Assembly (NCBI RefSeq): GCF_006716745.1
Contig: NZ_VFPP01000001.1
Location: forward strand, 744,001-808,000
DNA length: 64,000 bases
From: Saccharothrix saharensis
GTDB lineage: Bacteria; Actinomycetota; Actinomycetes; Mycobacteriales; Pseudonocardiaceae
Reading direction: 5' to 3'
Of this stretch, positions 8,954-17,319 are shown piece by piece. The notes under the pieces are model-generated. The model worked only from the letters and a program-made list of their open reading frames with translations, did no database searches and was not told the DNA's origin. The stretch's first letter is position 1; the number at the start of each line of letters is the position of its first letter. The translations under genes and the position numbers were made by a program.

Positions 8954-9127
8954 TCAGCGCTTGAACGCGTCCTTGACCTTCTCGGCAGCCTGCTTCAGGT
9001 TGCCCTTGACCTGCTCGCCCCGGCCCTCGGCTTCCAGGTCCGGGTCGTCGGTCGCCCGACCGGCCGCTTCCTTCGCCTTGCCCTTGAGTTCGTCGGCCTT
9101 GGCGTCGAACTTGTCGTCGATACCCAT
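8954..9127 (-). CDS. CsbD family stress protein
   Basis: The 57-aa product begins MGIDDKFDAKADELKGKAKE and ends LKQAAEKVKDAFKR. This Lys/Ala/Glu-rich pattern, with a short KGKAKEAAG repeat and a central GEQVKGN motif, is typical of the CsbD family: small, highly charged, helical or partly disordered cytoplasmic proteins induced by general stress (sigma-B type) in many bacteria. The molecular role of the family is not established. The start is set by GGAGG four bases before the ATG. The gene is monocistronic, with a 15-bp stem terminator directly downstream. A different frame over this region gives only an Arg-rich shadow. Confidence 0.9.
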   Translation of the reverse strand: MGIDDKFDAKADELKGKAKEAAGRATDDPDLEAEGRGEQVKGNLKQAAEKVKDAFKR

Positions 9128-9457
9128 GTCCTCCGGGTACCCGTTCGGGGCGGCCGTTGAACTCCTCCGCGAAGTCCCGTGCTCCGGTGCTCCGGTGCTC
9201 CCGCGCCCCCGGTCCCGCTCCGGCCGGCTCCCAAGGTCCGGCCGGCTCCCGCGGTTCGGGCCGGTTCCGCGGTCGCGGGCGGTCCCTGTCCGGTTCGGGT
9301 CCAGCGAGGTTCGGGCCGGGGTGATCTCGGCAGTGGGGGTGGGCGGTGGCGGCGTTGTTGTCCCTTCCGACGTTTCAGGGTTCCGGAAACGGTGTTTTGT
9401 TCGAGTGGTTCGGCAGGTTCACTCGACGGTGAAAGCAGTGACCAGCCGAACCGCAGC
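9128..9457. other. Intergenic region with low-complexity repeats
   Basis: The region holds three near-identical GTGCTCCG octamers at 9179-9202, repeated GGCCGGCTCCC/GGTTCGGGCCGG blocks up to about 9300, and at 9401-9426 an inverted repeat TCGAGTG/CACTCGA that could end the esterase transcript. Open frames crossing it are Arg/Gly/Pro-rich and not convincing. The csbD-like promoter must lie here. Confidence 0.45.
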
Positions 9458-10534
9458 TCAGGAGTGGGTCAGGGTGGCCATCAGCAGGTCGACGAAGTGG
9501 TTCATGTCGGCCAGCAGACACGGGAGTTCGGCGTGCTTGCCCGTGCACCCCTCGGCCCACCCGCTGCCGTCACCATAGTCGATGAACGTGTGCGGGATGC
9601 CCGACGCGATCAGGTGATCCCGCGTCACGACGTTCGTCGCCCACGCCCGGTTCTCGACGATGGCCTGCACCGGGTTCACGGTCATATCACCCCCGTTCCC
9701 CGTGTACATCGCCACGCCCATCCCGCGCAGCGACGCGACGTGCTGAGCCGGGCTCTCCCGGTTCCACACCCCGTCCAGCGGCCAGATCGGGACGCCGAAG
9801 ATGGCGTCCACCGGCACCGTCGGGGTACCGCTGCCCGCCAACTGGGTGGTCGCGACGACCGCCGCCCGCTGTTCCTGGCTGAGCAGGTCGAGGCCGCCCG
9901 AGAAACTTCCGACGTAGGCGAAGAGGTCCGGTCGGTGTTCGGCGTAGTGGAACGCGCCGAATCCGCCCATCGAGTGACCGGAGATCGCCCGCCCGTCCCG
10001 TCGCGGAACGGTGCGCAGGTTCGCGTCGACGAACGGGATCACCTGGTCGAGGTGGAACGTCTCCCAGTTCTGCGGCCCCAGCGCGGCGGGTGGGTCGACC
10101 CAGTTGGTGTACCAGCCGCGGCCCGAACCGTTGGGGGCGACGGTGATCAGCGGGACGCCGGCCGTGGTCTCCTCGAACAGTCGCAGGTTCGCGACGGTGT
10201 TCGGCCGGTCCGGGTGGCCGTGCAGGTGGTACTGGACGGGGTAGCGGGCGGTGGACTCGGCGTAGCCCTCCGGCAGGGTCACCATGATCACGTGGTCGCC
10301 GGAAACCTGGCCCTCCATCACCGAATACGCCGGCACGTGGGGGGTGCGGACGGTGAACACGAACGTCCGCTCGTTGGCGCCCACCCATGCCGGTTGGCTC
10401 ACCACGGTCAACCCGTGCCCGTCGACGAACACCGGCGGCGCGGCGGACGAAGGTGGAGCGGCTGACGCGGCGAAGCCGGCGCCGGACACGCCGAGGGCGG
10501 CCGCGAGGGTCAGGGTGGTCAGTCGCCGGATCAT
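9458..10534 (-). CDS. Secreted esterase, antigen-85/esterase-D fold
   Basis: The 358-aa product has a Sec signal peptide (MIRRLTTLTLAAALGVSG..., cleavage probably near residue 26) followed by an alpha/beta-hydrolase of the esterase-D/antigen-85 family. The nucleophile is S188 in GHSMGG (186-191). The oxyanion-side motif QYHLHGHPDRP lies at 101-111, and a His near the C-terminus (DMNHFVDLL) is a candidate catalytic residue. The family includes mycolyltransferases, feruloyl and S-formylglutathione esterases; nothing seen fixes the substrate, and secretion suggests cell wall or external esters. The ATG at 10534 overlaps the stop codon of the beta-lactamase-like gene (ATGA), so the two are translationally coupled. 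Confidence 0.88.
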   Translation of the reverse strand: MIRRLTTLTLAAALGVSGAGFAASAAPPSSAAPPVFVDGHGLTVVSQPAWVGANERTFVFTVRTPHVPAYSVMEGQVSGDHVIMVTLPEGYAESTARYPVQYHLHGHPDRPNTVANLRLFEETTAGVPLITVAPNGSGRGWYTNWVDPPAALGPQNWETFHLDQVIPFVDANLRTVPRRDGRAISGHSMGGFGAFHYAEHRPDLFAYVGSFSGGLDLLSQEQRAAVVATTQLAGSGTPTVPVDAIFGVPIWPLDGVWNRESPAQHVASLRGMGVAMYTGNGGDMTVNPVQAIVENRAWATNVVTRDHLIASGIPHTFIDYGDGSGWAEGCTGKHAELPCLLADMNHFVDLLMATLTHS

Positions 10535-11727
10535 GCCGCCTCCTCGCACAACGCCGTGGTCAGGACCTCGATGGACAACAGCCGGGACTCGACGACGTTC
10601 CCGTTGGTCACCAGCGCCGCGAACCGGCCGTCGTCGGTGACCAGGGTGATCGAGTAGTGCCCGTTGGACAGCGCGCCGTTGTGGCCCCACGCCTCGCCGC
10701 CGCACGGCAGCGCCACCCGCGACAGCCCGAGCCCGTACGAGTGGTCCGGCGCGATGGTCCGGCGCATCTCGGCGAGCGCCGCCGGTGACATGACCCGGCC
10801 GTCGAGGACGGCCCGGTAGAACTTCGCCATGTCGACCATCGTGGAGGCCATCGCGCCGGCGGAGCTCCAGAAGGTCAGCTCGGTGTTGGTGGTGCCCTCG
10901 GTCCAGAAGAAGAACGGGCCGAGCCTGCCGCCCACGTAACCGGGCAGGTACGGGTCGGCCAGGGCGCGCGTCCCCGGTGCGGGGAACGTGGTGCTCGTCA
11001 ACCCGAGCGGGGTGATGACCCGGCTGGTGATCTGGTCGCGGATGGTGCCGCCGGTGAGCCGTTCGACGAGCAGGCCGAGCACCAGGAAGGCGACGTTGGA
11101 GTACGCCATGCCGGCGCCGGGGGCGAACTGGGCGGGTTCGTCCATGGCGGACCGGACCAGTTCGGCGAGCGAGTAGCCGCCGTCCGGGTTGGCGGCGGCG
11201 TCGCGGACGTCGCGGACCATGCCGCTGGTGTGTTGCAGGAGTTGGCGAACGGTGATGACGTTGCCGTCGTAGTTGCCGGTGAACACCCCTGGCAGGTACC
11301 GGCCGATCGGCGTGTCGAGCGCGACGCGGCCTTCGTCGACGAGTTGGAGCACCACGGCGGCGGTGAACGTCTTGGTCTGGCTGCCGATGCGGAAGTGCTG
11401 GGTCGGGGTGATCGGGCGGATCCGGTTGATCTGCGCCGTGCCGCTGCTCAGCGTCCACGACCCGGTGTCGTCACCGGCGTGGACGGCCGCGCCGGGTCCT
11501 GCCTGGGCCTGGTAGCGGTCGAGCACCGCTTTGGTGGCGGCGTGGTCGTCGACCGCGGCGACGGCGCTGACCGGTGTCGTCACCGCGACCGCGACGGCGA
11601 GGACGACTCCGCCGGCGACACCGGTGACCAGACGACGGGTCCGGCCGGTCGTGCGACCCCTGCGGGCACCTCTCCGACTCGCGCTCGCCGCGCGTTCCCG
11701 GTGGTCCGGCGACTGCGTTGGATCCAT
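10531..11727 (-). CDS. Serine beta-lactamase / D-alanyl-D-alanine carboxypeptidase family protein
   Basis: The 398-aa product is a class C beta-lactamase-fold enzyme. The active-site triad is visible: SxxK as SQTK at 116-119 (FRIGSQTKTF), Y-x-N as YSN (GMAYSNVAFL), and HxG as HNG (AWGHNGAL) near the C-terminus. An unusually long Arg-rich N-terminus precedes a hydrophobic segment (about 33-58), so it is either secreted or membrane-anchored. I prefer the ATG at 11727 over an in-frame GTG at 11751 because AAGGGGAAG sits just before it. Family members act as DD-peptidases, esterases or lactamases. It is coupled by a 4-bp overlap to a secreted esterase and follows the EspG gene by 33 bp. Antibiotic resistance should not be assumed. 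Confidence 0.9.
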   Translation of the reverse strand: MDPTQSPDHRERAASASRRGARRGRTTGRTRRLVTGVAGGVVLAVAVAVTTPVSAVAAVDDHAATKAVLDRYQAQAGPGAAVHAGDDTGSWTLSSGTAQINRIRPITPTQHFRIGSQTKTFTAAVVLQLVDEGRVALDTPIGRYLPGVFTGNYDGNVITVRQLLQHTSGMVRDVRDAAANPDGGYSLAELVRSAMDEPAQFAPGAGMAYSNVAFLVLGLLVERLTGGTIRDQITSRVITPLGLTSTTFPAPGTRALADPYLPGYVGGRLGPFFFWTEGTTNTELTFWSSAGAMASTMVDMAKFYRAVLDGRVMSPAALAEMRRTIAPDHSYGLGLSRVALPCGGEAWGHNGALSNGHYSITLVTDDGRFAALVTNGNVVESRLLSIEVLTTALCEEAA

Positions 11728-11760
11728 GGTCTTCCCCTTCCCTGGTTCCACTCGTGGTCT

Positions 11761-12558
11761 TCAGGCGCGGGCGAGCGCCGCGCTCTCGCGGAGCAGGCGG
11801 ACGAGGTGGTCGTGCCGCAGCGGGTTGACGCTCGTCCAGCCACCGTCACCGCGGTCCACCCGGACGCGGCCGCGCGCGCTGTCCAGCCACGACACCTCGT
11901 GCGGCCGGGTGGCGGGGCCGTCGGCGCGGCGGACGACACCGAGCTGCCCCCGGCCCGACACGGCCGGGAACAGGTCGACGAGCCGGTCGACCGCGGTCCC
12001 GTCGCCGCCGCACGCGCGGACCAGCTCGCGCAAGTGGTCCGGGGTGGCGGGCGCGCACTCCGGGTCGCCGAGGATCCGCAACGCGCCCTCGACCACGCCG
12101 GGCGGCAACGTGATCGGCAGGGTCGCCGCCGCACGCACCGCGGGGATCAGGGCCGCGAGCTCGCCGGCCAGCCGGGTGGCCGGGACCGCGGTCACCGTCA
12201 CCTGGCCGCCCCGGTCCCCGTGCAGCGGCTGGCGGCACACCACCGCCCGGTCCTGGTGGACCACGGCGACGGCGCCGGTGGCCCCGGTCGTGCCGATCAC
12301 CACGAGGTCGACCGCGCCGCGGTGCTCCCGCAGCGCGGTGACCAGCTCGGCCGTGACGCCCACCGGCCCGGTCGCGGTGGCGAGGCCACGGGCGCGCAGC
12401 GCGTGCCCGGCGCCGGCGAGCAGGTCGTCCCGCTCGCGGGTGACCCGGCCGAACGACGGCACCCGGATCGGGAACGGGAACGCGACGCCGGCGTGGGTCG
12501 CGAGCAGGTCCAGTTCGACGGGGTCGAGGACGGCTTCGTGCTCGATCGCGGCGGTCAC
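11761..12558 (-). CDS. ESX secretion-associated protein EspG family
   Basis: The 265-aa product matches the EspG family, cytosolic chaperones that bind PE/PPE or WXG100 partners and deliver them to type VII (ESX) secretion machines. Visible features are the N-terminal LDPVELDLLATHAGVAFPFP stretch, a central mixed alpha/beta region with repeated hydrophobic strands (VDLVVIGTTG, AVAVVHQD), and a C-terminal R-G-Q-x-G-V-V-R segment followed by VSWLDSARGR. The GTG at 12558 overlaps the stop codon of the YxxxD protein by 4 bp, so translation is coupled. It is the last of a three-gene ESX module. No EccA-E core components are in the window, so the partner machine must be elsewhere. Confidence 0.85.
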   Translation of the reverse strand: MTAAIEHEAVLDPVELDLLATHAGVAFPFPIRVPSFGRVTRERDDLLAGAGHALRARGLATATGPVGVTAELVTALREHRGAVDLVVIGTTGATGAVAVVHQDRAVVCRQPLHGDRGGQVTVTAVPATRLAGELAALIPAVRAAATLPITLPPGVVEGALRILGDPECAPATPDHLRELVRACGGDGTAVDRLVDLFPAVSGRGQLGVVRRADGPATRPHEVSWLDSARGRVRVDRGDGGWTSVNPLRHDHLVRLLRESAALARA

Positions 12559-12902
12559 GTCGTCGACCCGTCCGGCCGCTCGCCCGCCGCGCGGACGGAC
12601 GTCCCGACGTCGGCGTCCGCCTCGGTGTAGGACGACCCGGCGGCGGACACCCACTGCCGGAACTCCTCCACCTCGCGTCGCGCCGCGCTCACCTCGCCGG
12701 CCAGGCCGGACTCCCCCGCCGCGGCACGCAGCCGCGTCGCGAGCTCCACGGCGGGTGGCGCGGTGCCCAGCTTCGGCTGTCGTTCGGCGAGCCGGCCCAC
12801 CGCCGTCGCCAGGTCGCCGGTCAGGTCGCCCAACCTGGTCAGCGCGGTGATCCGGTTCGCGATCAGGTCGAGTTCGACGCGGTAGCCCTGGTTCGCGTTC
12901 AC
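12555..12902 (-). CDS. Small WXG100/EspC-like type VII secretion substrate
   Basis: The 115-aa product is mostly helical (VNANQGYRVELDLIANRITA...), with a Gly/Pro-containing turn near residue 45-50 and a second helix ending FRQWVSAAGSSYTEADAD. Y92-T-E-A-D96 fits the YxxxD/E general type VII secretion signal, placed just after the second helix as in EspC and WXG100-family partners. The size and helix-turn-helix layout agree. The GTG start at 12902 overlaps the upstream stop codon (GTGA), and its own stop overlaps the EspG start. It is probably secreted together with, or as partner of, the adjacent WHG-motif protein. The exact subfamily is uncertain. Confidence 0.75.
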   Translation of the reverse strand: MNANQGYRVELDLIANRITALTRLGDLTGDLATAVGRLAERQPKLGTAPPAVELATRLRAAAGESGLAGEVSAARREVEEFRQWVSAAGSSYTEADADVGTSVRAAGERPDGSTT

Positions 12903-14092
12903 GGCTGCGCTCCCGTCACCAGGCCGATGACCGCCGGGCTGCCGGAGTCGTCCACCTCGAACACCCCGTGGTCGGCGGTCGGCATGCGGTTCTCGTGCGG
13001 CTCGTCGTCCCGGCCGTCGGCCCGGCCGCCGACCGGTGCCGCCATCGCGGCCTGCGCCGCCCCCTTGGGCACGGGTGCGTCGGCAGTCACCGGATTCGGC
13101 ACGCCGAGCACACCGGCCGGGCCGGGCAGCACGCCCGCTCGTGGTCCGGGTGCGAGCGGCACGCCGTGCCCGGTGGCCGGCGCGGAACCACCGGGGACCG
13201 GTCCGACGCCCGAGCCGCCACCGGCGAGGAGCCGGGTCCACGGCACCCCGCCGCGTCCTCCCGCGGACGGGCCGGCCGGCACCCCTCCGGCCGCCGGTCC
13301 GTCCGCGCGCGGCGTCGTCCGGGAGGACGGTGGGACCGCGTCCCTCGCCTCGTCGAGCAGCTTGCCGCCGCCGGCCAGGCTCGACTCGTAGGTCTGCATG
13401 GCGCGGACGGCCTCCGCCTTCCGCTGGCCCACGCCGGCCGCGCCGAAGTAGAAGCTGAACGCCGCGCCGCCGACCGCGCCGAACGCCGCGCCCATGCCGG
13501 ACGTGCCGGTCGGGGTGGACATCGAGCCGTGGTTCTGGATCGAGGAGGAGGACGAGAACGACGACGGTGACATCGTCGGAAGGGCCTGCCCGATCGGGAA
13601 CGCCGTCATCGCGGGCACGGTCACCGGAGGGGCGGCCGGAGGTGCCAGGGCGGGCGGTGCGCTCGGCAGGGTCACGGGCGGTGGTGCGAAGCCGAACGCG
13701 GACTGCGCCGCGGTCCCCTGATCACCCGCGGGTCGACCCGGCGGTGGCGGCATCACGGCCCTGGCCCTGGCCAGCGCGTCGGCGGCGTCCTGGGCGGCCA
13801 CCTGGCCGGCGTGCGCCACCTCGGCGAGCCCGTCCACCCGCGCGGCCAGCGCCGCCAGCCGGTCGGCCGCCTCCTGCGCCGCCGCGCCGTGCCACCCGTC
13901 GAGCAGCGCGGCCCGTTCGTCCCTCAGCGCCCGCGCGTGGGCGTCCAGCGCGGCGCGGTGCTCGGCCCATTCGGCGGCGACGGTGCCGACGTCCGCGACG
14001 TCCGCGTCCTCCCACAGCATGCGGTACAGCTCCTCGTGGCTGTACGCCTCCCAGTTGACCGCGCCCGTCGACGCCGGTTCCTCTCCAGACAC
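12899..14092 (-). CDS. WXG/PPE-like ESX substrate with Pro/Ala/Gly-rich C-terminal region
   Basis: The 397-aa product has an N-terminal helical hairpin with W-H-G at 67-69 (ALLDGWHGAAAQEAADRL), the WXG turn of ESX substrates, after AVNWEAYSHEELYRML. From about residue 115 it becomes a long low-complexity Pro/Ala/Ser/Gly region (PPPPGRPAGDQG, SSFSSSSSIQ) with an internal Gly/Ala-rich segment. It ends with an acidic tail, VFEVDDSGSPAVIG, that recalls a short conserved C-terminal strand. The GTG at 14092 with GGAGGGGGAA upstream is the best start. This resembles PPE-like proteins of non-mycobacterial actinomycetes: the N-terminal hairpin pairs with the small partner and the EspG chaperone encoded next. 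Function of the C-terminal part is unknown. Confidence 0.8.
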   Translation of the reverse strand: MSGEEPASTGAVNWEAYSHEELYRMLWEDADVADVGTVAAEWAEHRAALDAHARALRDERAALLDGWHGAAAQEAADRLAALAARVDGLAEVAHAGQVAAQDAADALARARAVMPPPPGRPAGDQGTAAQSAFGFAPPPVTLPSAPPALAPPAAPPVTVPAMTAFPIGQALPTMSPSSFSSSSSIQNHGSMSTPTGTSGMGAAFGAVGGAAFSFYFGAAGVGQRKAEAVRAMQTYESSLAGGGKLLDEARDAVPPSSRTTPRADGPAAGGVPAGPSAGGRGGVPWTRLLAGGGSGVGPVPGGSAPATGHGVPLAPGPRAGVLPGPAGVLGVPNPVTADAPVPKGAAQAAMAAPVGGRADGRDDEPHENRMPTADHGVFEVDDSGSPAVIGLVTGAQP

Positions 14093-14205
14093 CCGGTGTT
14101 CCCCCTCCCACGGCCGACGTCGCCCATGCTCGCGGGAGGGAGGCGGCCATCGACAGGCCGTGCGGAGGCCATGTATGGCCGGTGCCGTTGACCTGCGAAA
14201 ACGGG

Positions 14206-16485
14206 TCAGCGGCGAGCGCGGTGCCCCTCGGACAGGTGATCTTGCAGGCGGGCGTGGCGGAACTGGTAGACCGCGCCCGCGCGGCGCAGCACACCCCGCC
14301 GGTAGGCGTCGTCGAGGAACGCGTGGACGGCCCACGGCACGCGTCCGGTCAACGGGAGCCAGAAGCGGGCGAACACGACCCACTGACCCCACGCGGTCAT
14401 GCTGATCAGGTAGCCGAACCCGCCGCCGAAGCCGCCGACGAGACCCAGCACCACCCCCGCCAGGCCGGGCCACGCGATCACGACGCCGAACGGGCCACCG
14501 CCGGGCAGCGTCATCAGCGCGGTGACGATGAGCCAGGTGATGACGAAGAAGAACACCGCGAACAACGGCGCGAACAGCCCCATCTGGGCGAGCACGGTCC
14601 TCCGGTTGGCGGCTAGCAGGCCGGCCGGGCTCGCCGCGGTCCGGATGTCCTGCGGTGACTCCCCCGCGGCGATCAGCCCGAAGGCGAGCGCCGCGCCGGA
14701 CCCGAACACCACGGCGAACACGCCCGCGTCCACGACGATCATCGCCGGCCCGATGGGGATGTCCCCCACCAGCCATTTCGCCAGGATCATGAGCACGCCG
14801 TAGGAGCAGCCGACCAGCGCGCCGAACAGCAGTCCCATGCGGGCCCTGACCCGCACCCGCGGCCACTTCGATCCCGCTCCCGCCCGCAGCCGCAGCCGGA
14901 ACCGGACCGGTTCGAGCGGCTGGACCCGGGCGAGGTGCCCGTGCACCAGCCCGAACGCCACCCCGATGAGCGCGCCGATGACGGCGCCGAGCCCGACCAC
15001 CGACCAGGTCATCCCGCCCAGCACCACGCTCTCCAGCACCACGTCACCCAGCCAGACGCCGGTGAAGACGACGAGCGTGACCGCGAGCGCCCTGGTGCGG
15101 CGGCGCATCGAGGTACCGAGCTGCCACCACGCCAGGTCGTGCGTGCCGAGCCGGCTCAGGTGGTCGGCGAGGTGGCCGAGCCAGCGCCGGACGTGGTCGA
15201 TGTCGTAGGTCCGGACGCCGGGTCGATGCTGGTAGACCGCGGGCACGAAACCGCCGAGCAGATGCCGTTCGACGGATTCCCGGTCCGGGAACCGCTCGGT
15301 GTCGACCAGCTCGGCCGGGTCGTGGCCGGGTGTGTCGCTGTAGATCCGGCGTGCCAGGGCCACCATCAGCGGGGTGGTGAGCACGGCCGCGAGCGCGCCG
15401 TCGGGGTGTTCCCGGGCGTGGTCCAGGACCGGCTGCCACGCGTTGCTCGCGTGGCCGGTGGTGCGGGGCAGGTAGTCGGCGACGTCGGCCGGGGTCAGGT
15501 CGACCAGTTCGACCGCGCCGGCCGCCCGCAGCACGCCGGTGGCCGCGACCGCCGCCCGGTACTCGTCCACCCGGCTGGTCAGCAGCAGCGGCAGGGTGGT
15601 CGCGTTCAACGCGGCCAGCGCCGCCCGGTGCAGGCCGCCCGCCACCTCGTCGAACCCGTCGAGCACGGGCAGCACGCGGTGGGCGTCGACCAGCGCGGCG
15701 GCCAGGGTCGACCCGCCGGGGCCCGGTGCGGCGAGGCCGGGGTGGTCGCGCACGAGCTGGTCGGCCAGCCAGTCCCGCAGCTCGGTGCGGACCGGGTTCC
15801 ACGAGCCGAGGCCGAAGATGACCGGCACCGGGTCGGCGGGTGTGCGGGTGGCCAGCAGGTCGAGCACGAACCGGGTGGTCAGGATCGTCTTGCCGGACCC
15901 GGCCCGGCCGAGCACGATCAGCCGCGACGACGGCACCCGCCGGTAGACCTCCACGATGTGGTCGAGCCGCCCGGTCAGGTCGAGCGGGCGCACGGTCTGG
16001 CCCGGCTGCGCCTGCCGGATGTCGGCCCAGCTGTCCCGCAGCGGTTCGGGCGCGGGCCGCCAGCCCACCGGCAGCGGCACCGGGTCGTGCACCTGCTGCT
16101 GCTCCTCCTCCCGCAGCCAGCGGGCGTACACCGCGGACGCGAGCGCGTCGGTGGCCTCGACCAGCGGGTCGGCGGCCAGCACCGGTCCGGGTGAGGCCTG
16201 CCGGTGGCCGCCGCCGTGCCCGACCACCCGCACCGGCTCACCCTCGTCCGGGCCGGCGGGTTCCCCGTGCCCCGCGGCGGTGAACAGCTCGGCGCGCTCG
16301 GCACCGTCCAGGCGCAGCGCGTCGGCCAGCAGCCGCACCGTGCGCACCTGCGGGTTGCCGCGCCGGCCGGTCTCCAGGCCGCGGACGGTGCGGACACCGA
16401 GCCCCGCGCGATCGGCCAGGTCGTCCTGGCTCAACCCGGCCCGCTGCCGCCATCGTCGCAGCAGAGCGCCGAACCGGCTCGTCAC
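14206..16485 (-). CDS. XRE helix-turn-helix - NACHT NTPase - multipass membrane protein
   Basis: The 759-aa product has three parts. Residues 1-70 are an XRE-type DNA-binding domain (GLSQDDLADRAGLGVRTVRGLE). A NACHT/STAND NTPase spans about 185-480, with Walker A GRAGSGKT (193-200), Walker B VLPVLDGFDE (271-280) and LLLTSRVDEY as sensor. The last 280 residues contain about six hydrophobic segments, ending in a short soluble tail. I chose GTG 16485 because GGGGG precedes it. Actinomycetes have many such XRE-NACHT proteins without known function. NACHT proteins are immune ATPases in other bacteria, and the membrane part could be the effector (pore) or a sensor. It lies 113 bp upstream of the ESX module, same strand. 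Confidence 0.87.
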   Translation of the reverse strand: MTSRFGALLRRWRQRAGLSQDDLADRAGLGVRTVRGLETGRRGNPQVRTVRLLADALRLDGAERAELFTAAGHGEPAGPDEGEPVRVVGHGGGHRQASPGPVLAADPLVEATDALASAVYARWLREEEQQQVHDPVPLPVGWRPAPEPLRDSWADIRQAQPGQTVRPLDLTGRLDHIVEVYRRVPSSRLIVLGRAGSGKTILTTRFVLDLLATRTPADPVPVIFGLGSWNPVRTELRDWLADQLVRDHPGLAAPGPGGSTLAAALVDAHRVLPVLDGFDEVAGGLHRAALAALNATTLPLLLTSRVDEYRAAVAATGVLRAAGAVELVDLTPADVADYLPRTTGHASNAWQPVLDHAREHPDGALAAVLTTPLMVALARRIYSDTPGHDPAELVDTERFPDRESVERHLLGGFVPAVYQHRPGVRTYDIDHVRRWLGHLADHLSRLGTHDLAWWQLGTSMRRRTRALAVTLVVFTGVWLGDVVLESVVLGGMTWSVVGLGAVIGALIGVAFGLVHGHLARVQPLEPVRFRLRLRAGAGSKWPRVRVRARMGLLFGALVGCSYGVLMILAKWLVGDIPIGPAMIVVDAGVFAVVFGSGAALAFGLIAAGESPQDIRTAASPAGLLAANRRTVLAQMGLFAPLFAVFFFVITWLIVTALMTLPGGGPFGVVIAWPGLAGVVLGLVGGFGGGFGYLISMTAWGQWVVFARFWLPLTGRVPWAVHAFLDDAYRRGVLRRAGAVYQFRHARLQDHLSEGHRARR

Positions 16486-16678
16486 ACCCAACCCCCAGCG
16501 TCGCGCGTCGAACGCGCGCTCCCGGACACCGACCCCACCCGCGGGCGACGCCGGCCGTCACTGATCACCACGACCGGCCCCTCAAGTTACCCGGTGGTAC
16601 CGGACGGCCGCGGAGCGAGATCGCCATCGCGCGGATCCCTTCCGCGGCAAGGTGTCCAGCGGGTACCGGGTGCCGGGT

Positions 16679-17152
16679 TCACCCTGCTGCCGGTCCCGGC
16701 GGTGTGGCGACGCCGCCCGACCGCCTGACCACCGCGTTGGGCGGGACCGGCCGCTCGCAGCAGTCGCAGACCAGGCGCGTGTGGACGGTCCCGCCGCAGC
16801 CCTCGTGCTCGGCCACGCTCGGCGGACCGGTCGGCGCGGGCAGGTGGCGGTCACCCCACGCCATGAGCGCCAGCACCACCGGGGCGAGCTCACGTCCCCT
16901 GGCGGTGAGCCGGTACTCGTGGCGCGGCGGCCGGTCCTGGTAGCGCACCCGTTCCAGCACGCCGTGCTCGACCAAGCCGTTGAGGCGGTCGCTGAGGACG
17001 TTGCGCGCGATGGGCATGCGGTGCAGGAACCCGTCGAACCGGGTGACGCCCGACAACGCGTCCCGCACGATCAACAACGTCCAGCGCTCGCCGACGACCT
17101 CGAGCGCCCGCGCGATCGAGCAGACCTGGCCGTCGTACGTGCGTCGGAGCAT
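16679..17152 (-). CDS. HxlR-family transcriptional regulator
   Basis: The 157-aa product is a winged-helix regulator of the HxlR family. It starts MLRRTYDGQVCSIARALEVV and continues GERWTLLIVRDAL, the family signature with the conserved Cys, followed by the recognition region RNVLSDRLNGLVEHGVLERV and the wing YQDRPPRHEYRLT. The C-terminus has a Cys cluster (VCDCCERPV) seen in several actinobacterial members. HxlR proteins usually sense redox, aldehyde or quinone stress and control a divergent neighbour; here neither neighbour is divergent. An alternative ATG at 17173 adds seven residues (MPGYHAR). Neither start has a clear ribosome site, and a possible -10 (TATCAT) falls right before 17152, which would make the mRNA leaderless. 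Confidence 0.88.
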   Translation of the reverse strand: MLRRTYDGQVCSIARALEVVGERWTLLIVRDALSGVTRFDGFLHRMPIARNVLSDRLNGLVEHGVLERVRYQDRPPRHEYRLTARGRELAPVVLALMAWGDRHLPAPTGPPSVAEHEGCGGTVHTRLVCDCCERPVPPNAVVRRSGGVATPPGPAAG

Positions 17153-17319
17153 CCGCGCATGATAACCAGGCATTTCGGCAAGGAAGTTCCCCGTGACGGG
17201 CGGATTCCGGCGCGCCGGCGCACCGAGCGGCGGGAACCGGGACGTCACCGCGCCGGGGCCGCTTCCACCCGTGCCGCGGTGCCGGCTGCGGCTTACCGAT
17301 GCCGCGGCCGGCCGGGCGC

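Noticed and set aside
9179-9300. GTGCTCCG and GGCCGGCTCCC repeats as a possible mobile element end or origin
   Set aside because: They are short and irregular, with no terminal inverted repeats, target duplication or DnaA-like boxes; simple low-complexity drift is enough.
9458-11458. Esterase fused to a longer upstream N-terminal region
   Set aside because: The extension is the out-of-frame shadow of the beta-lactamase-like gene; a signal peptide and ATGA overlap fix the start at 10534.
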